Source of the DNA: Caballeronia sp. INDeC2
Lineage (GTDB): Bacteria > Pseudomonadota > Gammaproteobacteria > Burkholderiales > Burkholderiaceae
Length of the DNA: 64,000 nucleotides
Assembly (NCBI RefSeq): GCF_023631325.1
Contig: NZ_JALQDG010000011.1
Span: forward strand, 62,001 to 126,000
Reading direction: 5' to 3'
Of this stretch, positions 20,625-29,325 are shown piece by piece. Below the pieces are notes generated by a model. It was not told the origin of the DNA. It ran no database searches and was given only the letters and a program-made list of their open reading frames with translations. Both the position numbers and the translations under genes were made by a program. How positions within the stretch are numbered: position 1 is the first letter of the stretch; each line of letters starts with the position of its first letter.

Positions 20625-20879
20625 ATGAAGAAATCCCTCCTCGTAGCATCCCTGTTGGCTGCTGTTGCTCTGGCTGCATGCAACAAGTCTAGCGAAACGG
20701 CTGCTCCGAGCGCTGCAAGCGATACGTCGGCTGCTTCGGCTCCGGCTGCTGCTGCTTCGGACGCAAACGCTGCTGCATCGAGCGCTTCGGCCGCTGCAAG
20801 CGACGCAGCTTCGGCTGCTGGCGCAGCTTCGGACAGTGCCGCTTCGGCTGCTGCTCCGGCATCGGGCGCAAGCCAGTAA
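20625..20879 (+). CDS. Small Ala/Ser-rich lipoprotein
   Basis: The 84-residue precursor has a short lipoprotein signal (MKKSLLVASLLAAVALAAC) with lipobox LAAC at residues 16-19. The mature part is composed almost entirely of Ala and Ser with a few Asp, Thr and Pro, and ends GASQ. It is probably an outer-membrane-anchored, flexible or helical peptide. I cannot assign a family. It has a good AAAGGA site seven bases before the ATG, a -10 element, a long leader and its own terminator, so it is a separate transcription unit. Ala codons are mostly GCT, unlike the GCG/GCC of neighbours, which may mark high expression. Confidence 0.85.
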   Translation: MKKSLLVASLLAAVALAACNKSSETAAPSAASDTSAASAPAAAASDANAAASSASAAASDAASAAGAASDSAASAAAPASGASQ

Positions 20880-20924
20880 GGCTTATTGGCGCTCGCCGCA
20901 GGCCGCTCGATGCGGTTCTGCAAA

Positions 20925-20956
20925 CGAAAAAACCGGCTCTTGGGCCGGTTTTTTTG
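20925..20956 (+). terminator. Rho-independent terminator after the Ala-rich lipoprotein gene
   Basis: Stem AACCGGC (20931-20937) / GCCGGTT (20944-20950) with six A before and a T-run after. The hairpin starts about 50 bases past the stop. Confidence 0.88.
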
Positions 20957-21001
20957 TATCCGCATTCTGTTCGTATTCGCGCTGTGCGTCGCGTGATCTG
21001 T

Positions 21002-21775
21002 CTAGAGCGTGAGCCAGTCGAAACCTTCGGCCTGAGTCGCCACGACGACATCGACCGCGCAGGCGCCCATCGCGGCGGCAAGCGCAGCTTGCGCAAGATG
21101 CGGCAGATTGTTTTGCTGGCTGAGATGAGCGGCCACGAGATGACGCAGCCTGGAACGATCGAGCGACGCAAGAATGGCGGCCGCCGCTTCGTTGTTCAAA
21201 TGCCCGTGCGTCCCGCCGATGCGCGCCTTCAGCGATGGCGGATAGCGGCTCGCGGCAAGCATCTCGACGTCGTGATTGGATTCGAGGACGAGCGCGTCAC
21301 AGCCGCTCAGCACGTTCGTGATATGCGGCGTGGACACGCCGACATCCGTCAGCACGCCTAGACGACACGCGCCGTCGGAGAAAACGTATTGCAGCGGCTC
21401 GCGGGCATCGTGAGGCACGGTGTACGGCATCACGTTCAGATCGCCGATGGCGACGCTTTCATCGCCCCACAGCACGTTCAATTCGACGTTGGCTTCATCG
21501 GCGCCGATCGCGCGCGCCGTGCCCCAGCTCATGTGCAACGGAATGGACCAGCGGCGCGCGAGCGTCAGTGCGCTGCCGATATGGTCCGTATGCTCGTGCG
21601 TAATGACGATGGCGTCCAGGTCTTCGGCGCGGCAGTTCAGGCGTGCGAGGCGGCGCTCGATTTCCTTGCCGGAGAATCCGCAATCGAGCAGCACGCGCGT
21701 CGTCGTCGCGCCGCTCGATGCCTCGACGAGCAATGCATTGCCCTCGCTGCCGCTGCCGAGACTGGCGAATCTCAC
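21002..21775 (-). CDS. MBL-fold metallohydrolase (YycJ/WalJ-like)
   Basis: The 257-residue protein starts MRFASLGSGSEGNALLVEA. It has the metallo-beta-lactamase signature THEHTDHIGSA, a GVLTDVG segment and NHDVEMLAASRYP. This is the RNase Z-like/YycJ branch, where some members act as 5'-to-3' exonucleases; the substrate here is not known. It lies 33 bases downstream of bamC on the same strand and is probably in its operon. Confidence 0.87.
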   Translation of the reverse strand: MRFASLGSGSEGNALLVEASSGATTTRVLLDCGFSGKEIERRLARLNCRAEDLDAIVITHEHTDHIGSALTLARRWSIPLHMSWGTARAIGADEANVELNVLWGDESVAIGDLNVMPYTVPHDAREPLQYVFSDGACRLGVLTDVGVSTPHITNVLSGCDALVLESNHDVEMLAASRYPPSLKARIGGTHGHLNNEAAAAILASLDRSRLRHLVAAHLSQQNNLPHLAQAALAAAMGACAVDVVVATQAEGFDWLTL

Positions 21776-21808
21776 AATGAACTCATCATCGACTGGTAAC
21801 GTGTTCGT

Positions 21809-22951
21809 CTAGTTCAACTGAGCATGCAGCAACGACACGATACGCTGCGCATCGGACGACGTATCCGGCTGGCCATTCGCATCGACGACGCCGACTTGCG
21901 TGACCGCGTCCGCCTTCGGCCTCACGTTGACGAGGAACTGGCGTGTCGGCTTCGGCGTGTTGCTCGAGAAGAGCTTGCCGAAGAGGCCGTCCTTCTTCAG
22001 CTCCGCCATGGAGTCCGAAAAATGGACGTAGTAGATGCCCTTGTCGCGATCGCGATTGTCGACCGTGAAGTTGGTGCGATCGAGCGCGAGGCCCACGCGC
22101 AGCCATGCGCGATCGAACGGCTCGGCGAGATCGAGCGTGGAACCGCCCGCGCTCTGATCCACCGCGACCTTCGCGCCCGACGGACGCGCCTGCGTCATCA
22201 GCTGCTGCGACTGCTTTTCGGTCAGGCCGAATTTCTGCATCAGCTTCGTGAGCACCGCGGCTTCGAGCTGCGGATTGCGCGGCCGCGCTTCCCAGCGCGA
22301 CGAGGTCTTGTCCTGGCCCGTCAGCACTTCTTCCATCGCGCTGTGCGTGACGGAGATGTCCGTCGAGCCGTCCGACGCGCGGTCCACTTGCGTGCGGAAC
22401 ATGTCGCGCGTCCCCGACGAGTACGCGAAATCGAGCAGCTTGCCCACGCTGTTTCTGAACCAGTCGTTCGGAATGTTTGCGCGGTTCTCGGCCCAGTCGG
22501 TGGCCATGATGCCAGTCTGCGGCGCATCGGTCTTGAGCGTGAAGCCGTTCTCTTCCCAGAACTCCTTCAGCGGACCCCAGATCTGATCGGGCGAGCGGCC
22601 ATCGACGACGAGCCAGCGGCGATCGCCGTCGCTCTCGATGTGCATGCCGAACGGATCCTGCGCATTCGGCACGCCGAGCGTCGCGTTGCCGGCCGGCGTG
22701 ACCGAACGTTCCGCGGCGCCGCCGAGCGCGTTGATCTTCGGCGGCGCGGCATAGCGCTGGCTGATGTCGGCCGTGGTCAGGTCGGACGGGACCGCGAGCG
22801 ACGGCGCGGTTTCGGCTGCCTTGTAGTTGACGCGATCCGGCGCGAGCCAGTCGTTGAGCGTATCGCAACCCGCAAGCGAGAAGAGCGCGCCGGCGCCGAG
22901 CGACAGCACGCTCACGCGTTTGGCATGAGTAAGAAGAGCGGAAAGTTTCAT
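21809..22951 (-). CDS. bamC: Outer-membrane assembly lipoprotein BamC
   Basis: Lipoprotein subunit of the BAM complex that inserts beta-barrels into the outer membrane. The 380-residue precursor has lipobox SLAGC within the first ~28 residues. It then has the unstructured BamC N-terminal stretch (LNDWLAPDRVNYK, the BamD-binding part) and two helix-grip domains. The start at 22951 gives the lipoprotein leader directly; an upstream ATG at 22990 adds 13 unrelated residues. It is followed by the MBL gene and preceded by dapA, an arrangement like the E. coli dapA-bamC pair. Confidence 0.92.
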   Translation of the reverse strand: MKLSALLTHAKRVSVLSLGAGALFSLAGCDTLNDWLAPDRVNYKAAETAPSLAVPSDLTTADISQRYAAPPKINALGGAAERSVTPAGNATLGVPNAQDPFGMHIESDGDRRWLVVDGRSPDQIWGPLKEFWEENGFTLKTDAPQTGIMATDWAENRANIPNDWFRNSVGKLLDFAYSSGTRDMFRTQVDRASDGSTDISVTHSAMEEVLTGQDKTSSRWEARPRNPQLEAAVLTKLMQKFGLTEKQSQQLMTQARPSGAKVAVDQSAGGSTLDLAEPFDRAWLRVGLALDRTNFTVDNRDRDKGIYYVHFSDSMAELKKDGLFGKLFSSNTPKPTRQFLVNVRPKADAVTQVGVVDANGQPDTSSDAQRIVSLLHAQLN

Positions 22952-23122
22952 GAGGTCCTTCTTTGCTGCTGATGACGCATTGCCTCGCACTGAATCCGCT
23001 CTACCCGAGCGGCTCAGCGAGGCAAATGAGCGGCGGTTGATGGCTGAAGGTGTGGTCCATTTCGATCACGTGCGGCGGCGCGGCCTTTCGATTCTTTGTG
23101 ACTGGCGCGCCGCCACGTGCGA

Positions 23123-24028
23123 TCAGGCGAGAAGCCCGGCGTCGCACAACGCGTCACGCACTACGTCGTGATAACGCGCGTCGAGCGGCGTGAGCGGCAG
23201 ACGGATGCCGCCTTCCATGCGGCCGAGCGCCTGCAGCGCCCACTTGGCCGGAATCGGATTCGATTCGCAGAAGAGTTGCTTGTGCAGCGACAGCAGTTTC
23301 AGATGGATGCGGCGCGCGGTGATCGCATCGCCTTCGATGGCGGCGCGGCAGAGCTGGCTCATTTCCTTCGGCGCGACGTTTGCCGTCACCGAGATATTGC
23401 CGTGGCCGCCCAGCAGCATCAGCGCGATGGCCGTGGGATCGTCGCCGCTGAAAATCGAGAAGTTCGCCGGCGCGTGCTTGATCAGATGCGCCGCTCGATC
23501 GATATTGCCCGTCGCTTCCTTCACGCCGATGATGCCCGGCACGTCAGCGAGGCGCAGGATCGTTTCGTTGCTCATGTCGGCAACGGTGCGGCCCGGCACG
23601 TTGTACAGGAGCACCGGCAGATCGACCGCTTCCGCGATGGTGCGGAAATGGCGATACATGCCTTCCTGCGTCGGCTTGTTGTAATAGGGAACGACTTGCA
23701 GCGTGGCGTCGGCGCCGACTTTCTTCGCCTGCTTCGAGAGTTCGATGGCCTCGGCCGTCGAATTGCCGCCCGCGCCCGCGATGATCGGAAAACGCTTCGC
23801 CGTGTGCTCGACGGCCGTCTGGATCATCAGGATGTGCTCTTCGACCGACAACGTGGCCGATTCGCCGCTGGTGCCGACCACGACGAGACCGTTCGATCCT
23901 TGCTCGACATGCCAGTCGATCAGTTTTCGAAACGCCGGCAGATCAAGACTACCGTCCTCGTGCATCGGTGTGACGATGGCAGGAATGCTGCCGCGGATCT
24001 GGATGCCGCCGTGTGTTCCGTTTGTCAT
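23123..24028 (-). CDS. dapA: 4-hydroxy-tetrahydrodipicolinate synthase
   Basis: Condenses pyruvate with aspartate semialdehyde in lysine/diaminopimelate synthesis. The 301-residue TIM barrel has [14 protein letters not shown], the [11 protein letters not shown] tyrosine region, [12 protein letters not shown] and the Schiff-base lysine in [11 protein letters not shown]. It lies 171 bases upstream of bamC on the same strand. lysC, the enzyme two steps earlier, is at the left end of the window in a different unit. Confidence 0.96.
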   Translation of the reverse strand: MTNGTHGGIQIRGSIPAIVTPMHEDGSLDLPAFRKLIDWHVEQGSNGLVVVGTSGESATLSVEEHILMIQTAVEHTAKRFPIIAGAGGNSTAEAIELSKQAKKVGADATLQVVPYYNKPTQEGMYRHFRTIAEAVDLPVLLYNVPGRTVADMSNETILRLADVPGIIGVKEATGNIDRAAHLIKHAPANFSIFSGDDPTAIALMLLGGHGNISVTANVAPKEMSQLCRAAIEGDAITARRIHLKLLSLHKQLFCESNPIPAKWALQALGRMEGGIRLPLTPLDARYHDVVRDALCDAGLLA

Positions 24029-24091
24029 GAAACTCTATGAATTTAATCGTGAATTTAATCGCGAAAAGCGATATTACGCGATTGTAGCGGA

Positions 24092-24688
24092 TTAGCTGCC
24101 GAGCGCGTAACGCGGCGGACCCGAGGGTGTGTTACCAATCGTGAGCGCGTTTTCCGCCGACGCCTTCGCTGGCTGCATTTCGCGAACCGCGCAGATTCGC
24201 TGCACGTAGGCAGCACGCGGGTCGTCGACGAATCCGTCCTCGTAGGCGATCACGCGCAGCCGCCCTCTCACCGCTTCGAGCAGTTCGCCCGGTTCGAGCA
24301 GAAACGCGGGATTCGACGGTTTGCCGATGCTGCCGTTGCCCGCCGCGAAGGTTTCGTAGATCAGCACGCCGCCGGGCGCGAGCGCGTCGATCAAGTGCCC
24401 GAACAGCAGGCGATGCAGATAGTTCGTGACGACGACTGCATCGAACGTTCGGTCGCTCGGTAACGGCCAGGGCGCATTCTCGAGATCGGCGGCCAGCGTG
24501 TCGACGCGCGTGATCGCGGACATCGACGACAACGCGCCGGCATCGCGGTCGACGGCCAGCACCGGAAAACCCCGCGCCGCGAACCAGCGCGCGTGACGCC
24601 CGCTACCCGCGGCGACGTCGAGCACCGCGCCGCCGGGCGCAACGAGATGCGCCCAGCGCGCGACCCACGGACTCGGCGCCCCTTCCAT
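24092..24688 (-). CDS. Class I SAM-dependent methyltransferase
   Basis: The 198-residue protein has SAM motif I (VLDVAAGSGRHARWFAARGFPVLAVDRD) near residues 19-46 and FDAVVVTNYLHR as motif II/III. It resembles the TehB/UbiE-like small methyltransferases; the substrate is unknown. Its ATG shares one base with the stop of trpS (TGATG), so it is translationally coupled to trpS. Confidence 0.85.
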   Translation of the reverse strand: MEGAPSPWVARWAHLVAPGGAVLDVAAGSGRHARWFAARGFPVLAVDRDAGALSSMSAITRVDTLAADLENAPWPLPSDRTFDAVVVTNYLHRLLFGHLIDALAPGGVLIYETFAAGNGSIGKPSNPAFLLEPGELLEAVRGRLRVIAYEDGFVDDPRAAYVQRICAVREMQPAKASAENALTIGNTPSGPPRYALGS

Positions 24689-25890
24689 CAGTTGTAGGAC
24701 AGGCCCATGGCCTCGCGCACGTCGCGCATCGTCTCCGTGGCGAACTTGCGCGCCTTGTCACAGCCGTCCGCGACGATCGCGCGCAACAGCGACGGGTCGT
24801 CCATGTACTTTTGCGCGCGCTCGAGCATCGGCTGCTGCTCGCGCAGAATGCCTTCGATCACCGGCTGCTTGCATTCCAGGCAGCCGATGCCCGCGCTGCG
24901 GCAGCCCTTCTGCACCCATTCGTGCGTCTTTTCATCGGTATAGACCTGATGCAGTTGCCAGACCGGGCATTTGTCGGGATCGCCCGGATCGGTGCGCCGC
25001 ACGCGCGCCGGGTCGGTCGGCATCTTGCGGACTTTCTGCTCGATGGTCGCCGCATCCTCGCGCAAACCGATGGTATTGCCGTAAGACTTCGACATCTTCT
25101 GTCCGTCCAGCCCCGGCATGCGCGACGCTTCGGTCAGCAGCACCTGCGGCTCGACGAGAATGATCTTGCGCGAACCTTCCAGATAGCCGAACAGGCGCTC
25201 GCGATCGCTCATCGACAGACTCTGCGATTCCTGCAGCATTGCGCGCGCTTGCTCGAGCGCTTCGTCGTCGCCTTCCTGTTGATACGCGACGCGCAGCTCG
25301 TGATACAGCTTCGCGCGCTTGCCGCCGAGCTTCTTCGCGGCTTCCATCGCCTTTTCCTCGAAGCCCGGCTCGCGGCCGTACAGGTAGTTGAAGCGGCGAG
25401 CGATTTCGCGCGTCATCTCGACGTGCGGCACCTGATCCTCGCCGACCGGCACGAGCGACGCGCGATACAGCAGGATGTCCGCCGCCATCAGCACCGGATA
25501 GCCGAGAAAGCCGTAGGTCGACAGATCCTTCTCGCGCAGCTTCTCGATCTGCTCCTTGTAGGTCGGCACGCGTTCGAGCCAGCCGAGCGGCGTGCCCATG
25601 CCGAGCAGCAGCGACAGTTCGGCGTGCTCGGGCACGCGGCTCTGGATGAAGAGCGTCGCCTGCGCCGGATCGATGCCCGACGCCAGCCAGTCGATGAGCA
25701 CCTCCCACACGTTTTTCTCGATGACCTCGGGCGTCTCGTAGTGCGTCGTGAGCGCATGCCAGTCGACGACCGCGAAGAAGCACGGGTATTCGGACTGCAG
25801 CCGCACCCAGTTTTTCAGCACGCCGTGATAGTGGCCGAGGTGCAGCGACCCGGTGGGCCGCATGCCGGAGAAGATACGGTCAGGGAACAT
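24688..25890 (-). CDS. trpS: Tryptophan--tRNA ligase
   Basis: Class I synthetase for tRNA-Trp. The HIGH-type motif is in TGSLHLGHYHG near residue 17 and the KMSKS loop in GQKMSKSYGNT. At 400 residues it is longer than the usual ~330. The extra part is a helical insertion around residues 190-245 (AYQQEGDDEALEQARAMLQESQSLSMSDRERL), typical of the long betaproteobacterial form. It follows the site-2 protease gene by four bases, so the two are probably one unit. Confidence 0.95.
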   Translation of the reverse strand: MFPDRIFSGMRPTGSLHLGHYHGVLKNWVRLQSEYPCFFAVVDWHALTTHYETPEVIEKNVWEVLIDWLASGIDPAQATLFIQSRVPEHAELSLLLGMGTPLGWLERVPTYKEQIEKLREKDLSTYGFLGYPVLMAADILLYRASLVPVGEDQVPHVEMTREIARRFNYLYGREPGFEEKAMEAAKKLGGKRAKLYHELRVAYQQEGDDEALEQARAMLQESQSLSMSDRERLFGYLEGSRKIILVEPQVLLTEASRMPGLDGQKMSKSYGNTIGLREDAATIEQKVRKMPTDPARVRRTDPGDPDKCPVWQLHQVYTDEKTHEWVQKGCRSAGIGCLECKQPVIEGILREQQPMLERAQKYMDDPSLLRAIVADGCDKARKFATETMRDVREAMGLSYN

Positions 25891-25894
25891 GATG

Positions 25895-26560
25895 TTATGG
25901 GAATAGTGAAGCGAGGGGATTCAGAATAGCCGACACCGCCGTATAGCCGACGTTCACGAGCGGCCCGAGCCAGTAGCGGGTCAGCACGCCGGTCACGACG
26001 AGCGCCATCACGATGAAGAAGCCGTACGGCTCGAGCTTCGAAAACGCGATCGACGCGCGCACCGGCAGGAGCGCCATGACGACACGGCCGCCGTCGAGCG
26101 GAGGCAACGGGAAAAGATTCAGCACGCCGAGCACGAGATTCACGCCGACGCCCGCGGCCGCCATGCGCGTGAAGAACAGTTCGTCGACGTGAAAGGCCGC
26201 GAGCAGCACCGCGATCACGCCCCAGACGAGCGCCTGCACGAAGTTGCTGCCGGGGCCGGCCGCGGCGACCCACAGGCTGCCCCAGCGCGGATTGCGCAGG
26301 TTGCCGAAGGCCACCGGCACGGGCTTCGCGTAGCCGAACATGAACGCGCCGCTCGTCACGAAATACAGGACGATCGGAATCACGATCGTTCCGATCGGAT
26401 CGATATGGCGCATCGGATTCATGGAAACGCGGCCCAGAACGTAGGCCGTGTTGTCGCCGAGCAAGCGCGCGGCATAGCCATGCGCGGCCTCGTGCAGCGT
26501 GATCGCGAAGATCACGGGGAGCGCGTAAACCGCGATGGTCTGTATCAGGGAAGGGTCCAT
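25895..26560 (-). CDS. Site-2 protease family (M50) membrane metallopeptidase
   Basis: The 221-residue protein has five to six membrane helices. The zinc motif HEAAH is within ITLHEAAHGYAARL near residue 22, and the distal NLFPLPPLDGG Asp motif near residue 155. It is the small, domain-less branch related to Bacillus YwhC, without the PDZ domain of RseP. The substrate is unknown. It sits directly upstream of trpS and downstream of the YciO-type gene, all on the same strand. Confidence 0.9.
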   Translation of the reverse strand: MDPSLIQTIAVYALPVIFAITLHEAAHGYAARLLGDNTAYVLGRVSMNPMRHIDPIGTIVIPIVLYFVTSGAFMFGYAKPVPVAFGNLRNPRWGSLWVAAAGPGSNFVQALVWGVIAVLLAAFHVDELFFTRMAAAGVGVNLVLGVLNLFPLPPLDGGRVVMALLPVRASIAFSKLEPYGFFIVMALVVTGVLTRYWLGPLVNVGYTAVSAILNPLASLFP

Positions 26561-26690
26561 GGGGCGCTATTGTATCAAGCAGGCAGGTCCGAACAGCCGC
26601 GCACGACGGTGCGGGGCGCGCAACTATTTCGCCATGACATGCGATAACGCCTGGTCGGGTCGGGTGCCCGTGTGCGCTACTGCGCGGCGC

Positions 26691-27320
26691 TTACGCCGTG
26701 AGCCCGAACGGTTCGAGACTGCCTCTCCCCGCGCGCACGAGCACTGGCTCCCCCGATGAAAGGTCGATCACCGTCGACGGCTCCGCCGGACACGCGCCGG
26801 CATCGATCACGAGCTCGATCTGCTTTTCCAGCCGCTCGCGTATTTCCTCCGCGTCGTTGAGCGGCTCGGTGTCGGGCGGCAGGATCAGCGTCGAGGCGAG
26901 GAGCGGCTCGCCGAGCGCCTCCAGCAGCGCGAGCGTGATCGCGTGATCCGGCACGCGCAGCCCGATCGTCTTGCGCGACGGGTGCGACAGCCGGCGCGGC
27001 ACTTCCTTGGTCGCCTGCAGCACGAAGACGTATGGCCCCGGCGTCACCGACTTGATCAGCCGGTATTGCTGGTTGTCGACCATTGCGAAGTTGGAAAGCT
27101 CGGAGAGATCACGCACGAGCAGCGACAGCAGTTGCTTGTCGTCGATGCCGCGAATCCGTCGCAATCGCTCGACGGCGTCCTTGTCGTCGAGATGGCATCC
27201 GAGCGCATAGCTCGAATCCGTCGGCAATGCGACGACACCGCCGTCCTTGATGATCTGCACGGCCTGATTGATGAGCCGCGGCTGCGGATTGTCCGGATGA
27301 ATGCGAAAAAATTGAGACAT
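26691..27320 (-). CDS. YrdC/Sua5-family protein (YciO type)
   Basis: The 209-residue protein has the dsRNA-binding YrdC fold: KDGGVVALPTDSSYALGCHL, IRGIDDKQLLSLLVRDLSEL, PGPYVFVLQAT and RVPDHAITLALLEALGEPLLASTL. Family members make threonylcarbamoyl-AMP for tRNA t6A. The YciO branch differs in the active-site Lys/Arg set, so that activity should not be assumed. It is preceded by the PHP-domain gene, the same pairing as yciV-yciO in E. coli. Confidence 0.88.
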   Translation of the reverse strand: MSQFFRIHPDNPQPRLINQAVQIIKDGGVVALPTDSSYALGCHLDDKDAVERLRRIRGIDDKQLLSLLVRDLSELSNFAMVDNQQYRLIKSVTPGPYVFVLQATKEVPRRLSHPSRKTIGLRVPDHAITLALLEALGEPLLASTLILPPDTEPLNDAEEIRERLEKQIELVIDAGACPAEPSTVIDLSSGEPVLVRAGRGSLEPFGLTA

Positions 27321-27468
27321 GGCGACGCCTTATTGTTTCGATCGTTATCGCGAAGGCCCAAGTGGCGCGAATCGCGCGCGAACGCGCCCGACGCGATGTG
27401 CGTGCGGAAAATCCTGGGTGACGCAAAGACCGTGCGCGCAGGCTGCAACGACGCGCGCCGCGGGAACG

Positions 27469-28299
27469 CTACAGCCAGCGCTCCCAGACGGGCGTGAGAT
27501 CGTCGGGCAGCGGCGGAAGCAGGCCGAGATCGACGCGCCCTTCTCCCGCGCCGTGGAAGTCCGAGCCGCGCGACGCCTCGAAGCCGTAGCGGCGCGCGAC
27601 ATCGGCGTATTCGCGGTATTGATCGGGCGTGTGGCTGCCCGTCACGACCTCGATCGCACGCCCGCCAAACTGAATGAATTCGTCGAAGAGCGCGGCGAAT
27701 TCGACCGGCGTGAAATCGTAGCGTCCCGGATGCGCGATGATCGGCTCGCCGCCCGCGTCCTTAATCCATTTGACGGCGTCCGCGAGCTTCGCCCAGCGAT
27801 GCCCGACGAAACCCGGCTTGCCGTCGCCGAGATAGCGCGCGAACACGTCCGAGGTGGACTGCGCGTAACCCGCCTCCACCAGATACCGCGCGAAGTGCGT
27901 GCGCGAAATCATGTCAGGGTCGTCGGTGAAGCGCAGCGCGCCCTGGTAGCAATCCGGAATGCCGACCGCCGCGAGCGCCTCGCCGATCGCCACGCCGCGC
28001 GCCGCACGCCCGTTGCGCGTCGCTTCGAGTCCCGCGAGCAGCGCTTCGTTTTCCGGATCGACGTTCATGCCGACGATATGCACCGTGCGCGACGCCCACG
28101 TCACCGAAATCTCGACGCCCGGCAGATAGCGCATCCCGAGCGCCTCGGCAGCCGTGCGCGCTTCCTTTTGGCCGCCGAGCTGATCGTGATCCGTGAGCGA
28201 CCACAGCGTCACCCCGTTCGCATGCGCGCGCTCCGCGACTTCGGCGGGCGCGAACTGGCCGTCGGACACGGTGGAGTGGCAATGCAGATCGGCGTTCAT
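27469..28299 (-). CDS. PHP-domain phosphoesterase (YciV/RNase AM type)
   Basis: The 276-residue protein starts MNADLHCHSTVSDGQFAPAEV, the HxH of the PHP metal centre. It continues with LTDHDQLGG, PGVEISV, IAHPGRYDF and SDFHGAG, giving the full set of metal ligands. Family members hydrolyse 3',5'-nucleoside bisphosphates and, in E. coli, trim RNA 5' ends as RNase AM. The 148-base gap to the YciO-type gene suggests a loose operon. Confidence 0.9.
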   Translation of the reverse strand: MNADLHCHSTVSDGQFAPAEVAERAHANGVTLWSLTDHDQLGGQKEARTAAEALGMRYLPGVEISVTWASRTVHIVGMNVDPENEALLAGLEATRNGRAARGVAIGEALAAVGIPDCYQGALRFTDDPDMISRTHFARYLVEAGYAQSTSDVFARYLGDGKPGFVGHRWAKLADAVKWIKDAGGEPIIAHPGRYDFTPVEFAALFDEFIQFGGRAIEVVTGSHTPDQYREYADVARRYGFEASRGSDFHGAGEGRVDLGLLPPLPDDLTPVWERWL

Positions 28300-28384
28300 T
28301 TTCGGCTCTGGGGTTTCACTGACATTCTAAGTGTAACGGCATGACACGCCGGTTATGTAGTTCCTTCGAATCGTGGCCCGACGC

Positions 28385-29269
28385 TCACGCGCAGAACGAT
28401 TCGATCAGCGCCGCGACGCGTTCCGGCTGATCGTGATGGATCATGTGCCCGGCATCGTCGACGATTTCCTCACGCCAGTCGGCAAAAACGGCAAAGCGCG
28501 ACTTGAATTCGGCCACGGGCGTCTGCCCCGCGAACGTGGCGAGCGTCGGCGAGTCCTTCGCCTCGACGTGCAGCACCGGCGCCGTCACGCGCCCCCACGC
28601 GGCGCTCACCTCGTCCAGCCGGTACAGCGTCGGTCCACGCAACTTGTGCGCCGGATCGGCAAGCAGATGGAAACGCCCGTCGCCCTCCTCGCGCGACCAG
28701 TGCTGCGCGAGATAGCGCGCGCGTGCGAGCGGCAGACGTGGATTCGTGCGGATCAGCCGATCGGCGACTTCGTCGAGGCTCGCATAGCTGCGCAGCGCGG
28801 GCGGCGTGCGGAGATCGTCGAGCCATTGCGCGATGCGCCCCGGCGATTGCGATGCGCGCGCCGCCGGCAGCCCAAAGCCTTCCAGATCGACGACGCGGCG
28901 CACGCGCTCGGGCCGCACGCCCGCATAGAGCAGCGCGACGTTCGCGCCCATGCTGTGGCCGACGAGATTCACCTGCGCGCCCGGCGCGAATCGATCGACG
29001 AGGATGTCGAGATCGGCGAGATAGTCGGGAAAGTAGTAATGGCCGCCGCCCTTTTGAGCGATGGGCCAGTCCGACAGCCCGAAACCGCGCGCGTCGGGCG
29101 CGAGCACTTGCCAGTCGCCGGCGAGCGCGTCGACGACGAACTGGAACGACGCGCTCATATCCATCCAGCCGTGCAGCATGAAAAGTATCGGCGCGTCGGG
29201 CGAGCCCCAGCAGCGTACATGCAGACGCACGCCGCGCGCATCGACGAATTCGGAGCGCGATTCGTTCGT
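28385..29269 (-). CDS. Alpha/beta hydrolase without a standard start codon
   Basis: The alpha/beta hydrolase core has LFMLHGWMDMSASF (oxyanion loop), the nucleophile elbow GHSMGANVA and a C-terminal HMIHHDQPE catalytic histidine. The reading frame stays open far upstream, through the neighbouring DUF455 gene. From about 29365 down to the conserved N-terminus (NESRSEFVDARGVRLHVR) I find no ATG, GTG or TTG in frame. An ACG at 29269 lies where the start is expected; the next GTG (29230) would remove 13 residues including the first strand. The start is therefore provisional. A TATAAT lies on this strand at 29308-29303. Confidence 0.78.
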   Translation of the reverse strand, partial: TNESRSEFVDARGVRLHVRCWGSPDAPILFMLHGWMDMSASFQFVVDALAGDWQVLAPDARGFGLSDWPIAQKGGGHYYFPDYLADLDILVDRFAPGAQVNLVGHSMGANVALLYAGVRPERVRRVVDLEGFGLPAARASQSPGRIAQWLDDLRTPPALRSYASLDEVADRLIRTNPRLPLARARYLAQHWSREEGDGRFHLLADPAHKLRGPTLYRLDEVSAAWGRVTAPVLHVEAKDSPTLATFAGQTPVAEFKSRFAVFADWREEIVDDAGHMIHHDQPERVAALIESFCA

Positions 29270-29325
29270 GGTGTCGTCTCGGTTAAAAAGGATGATCGTT
29301 CGATTATAACGACGATGTGTGCGCC

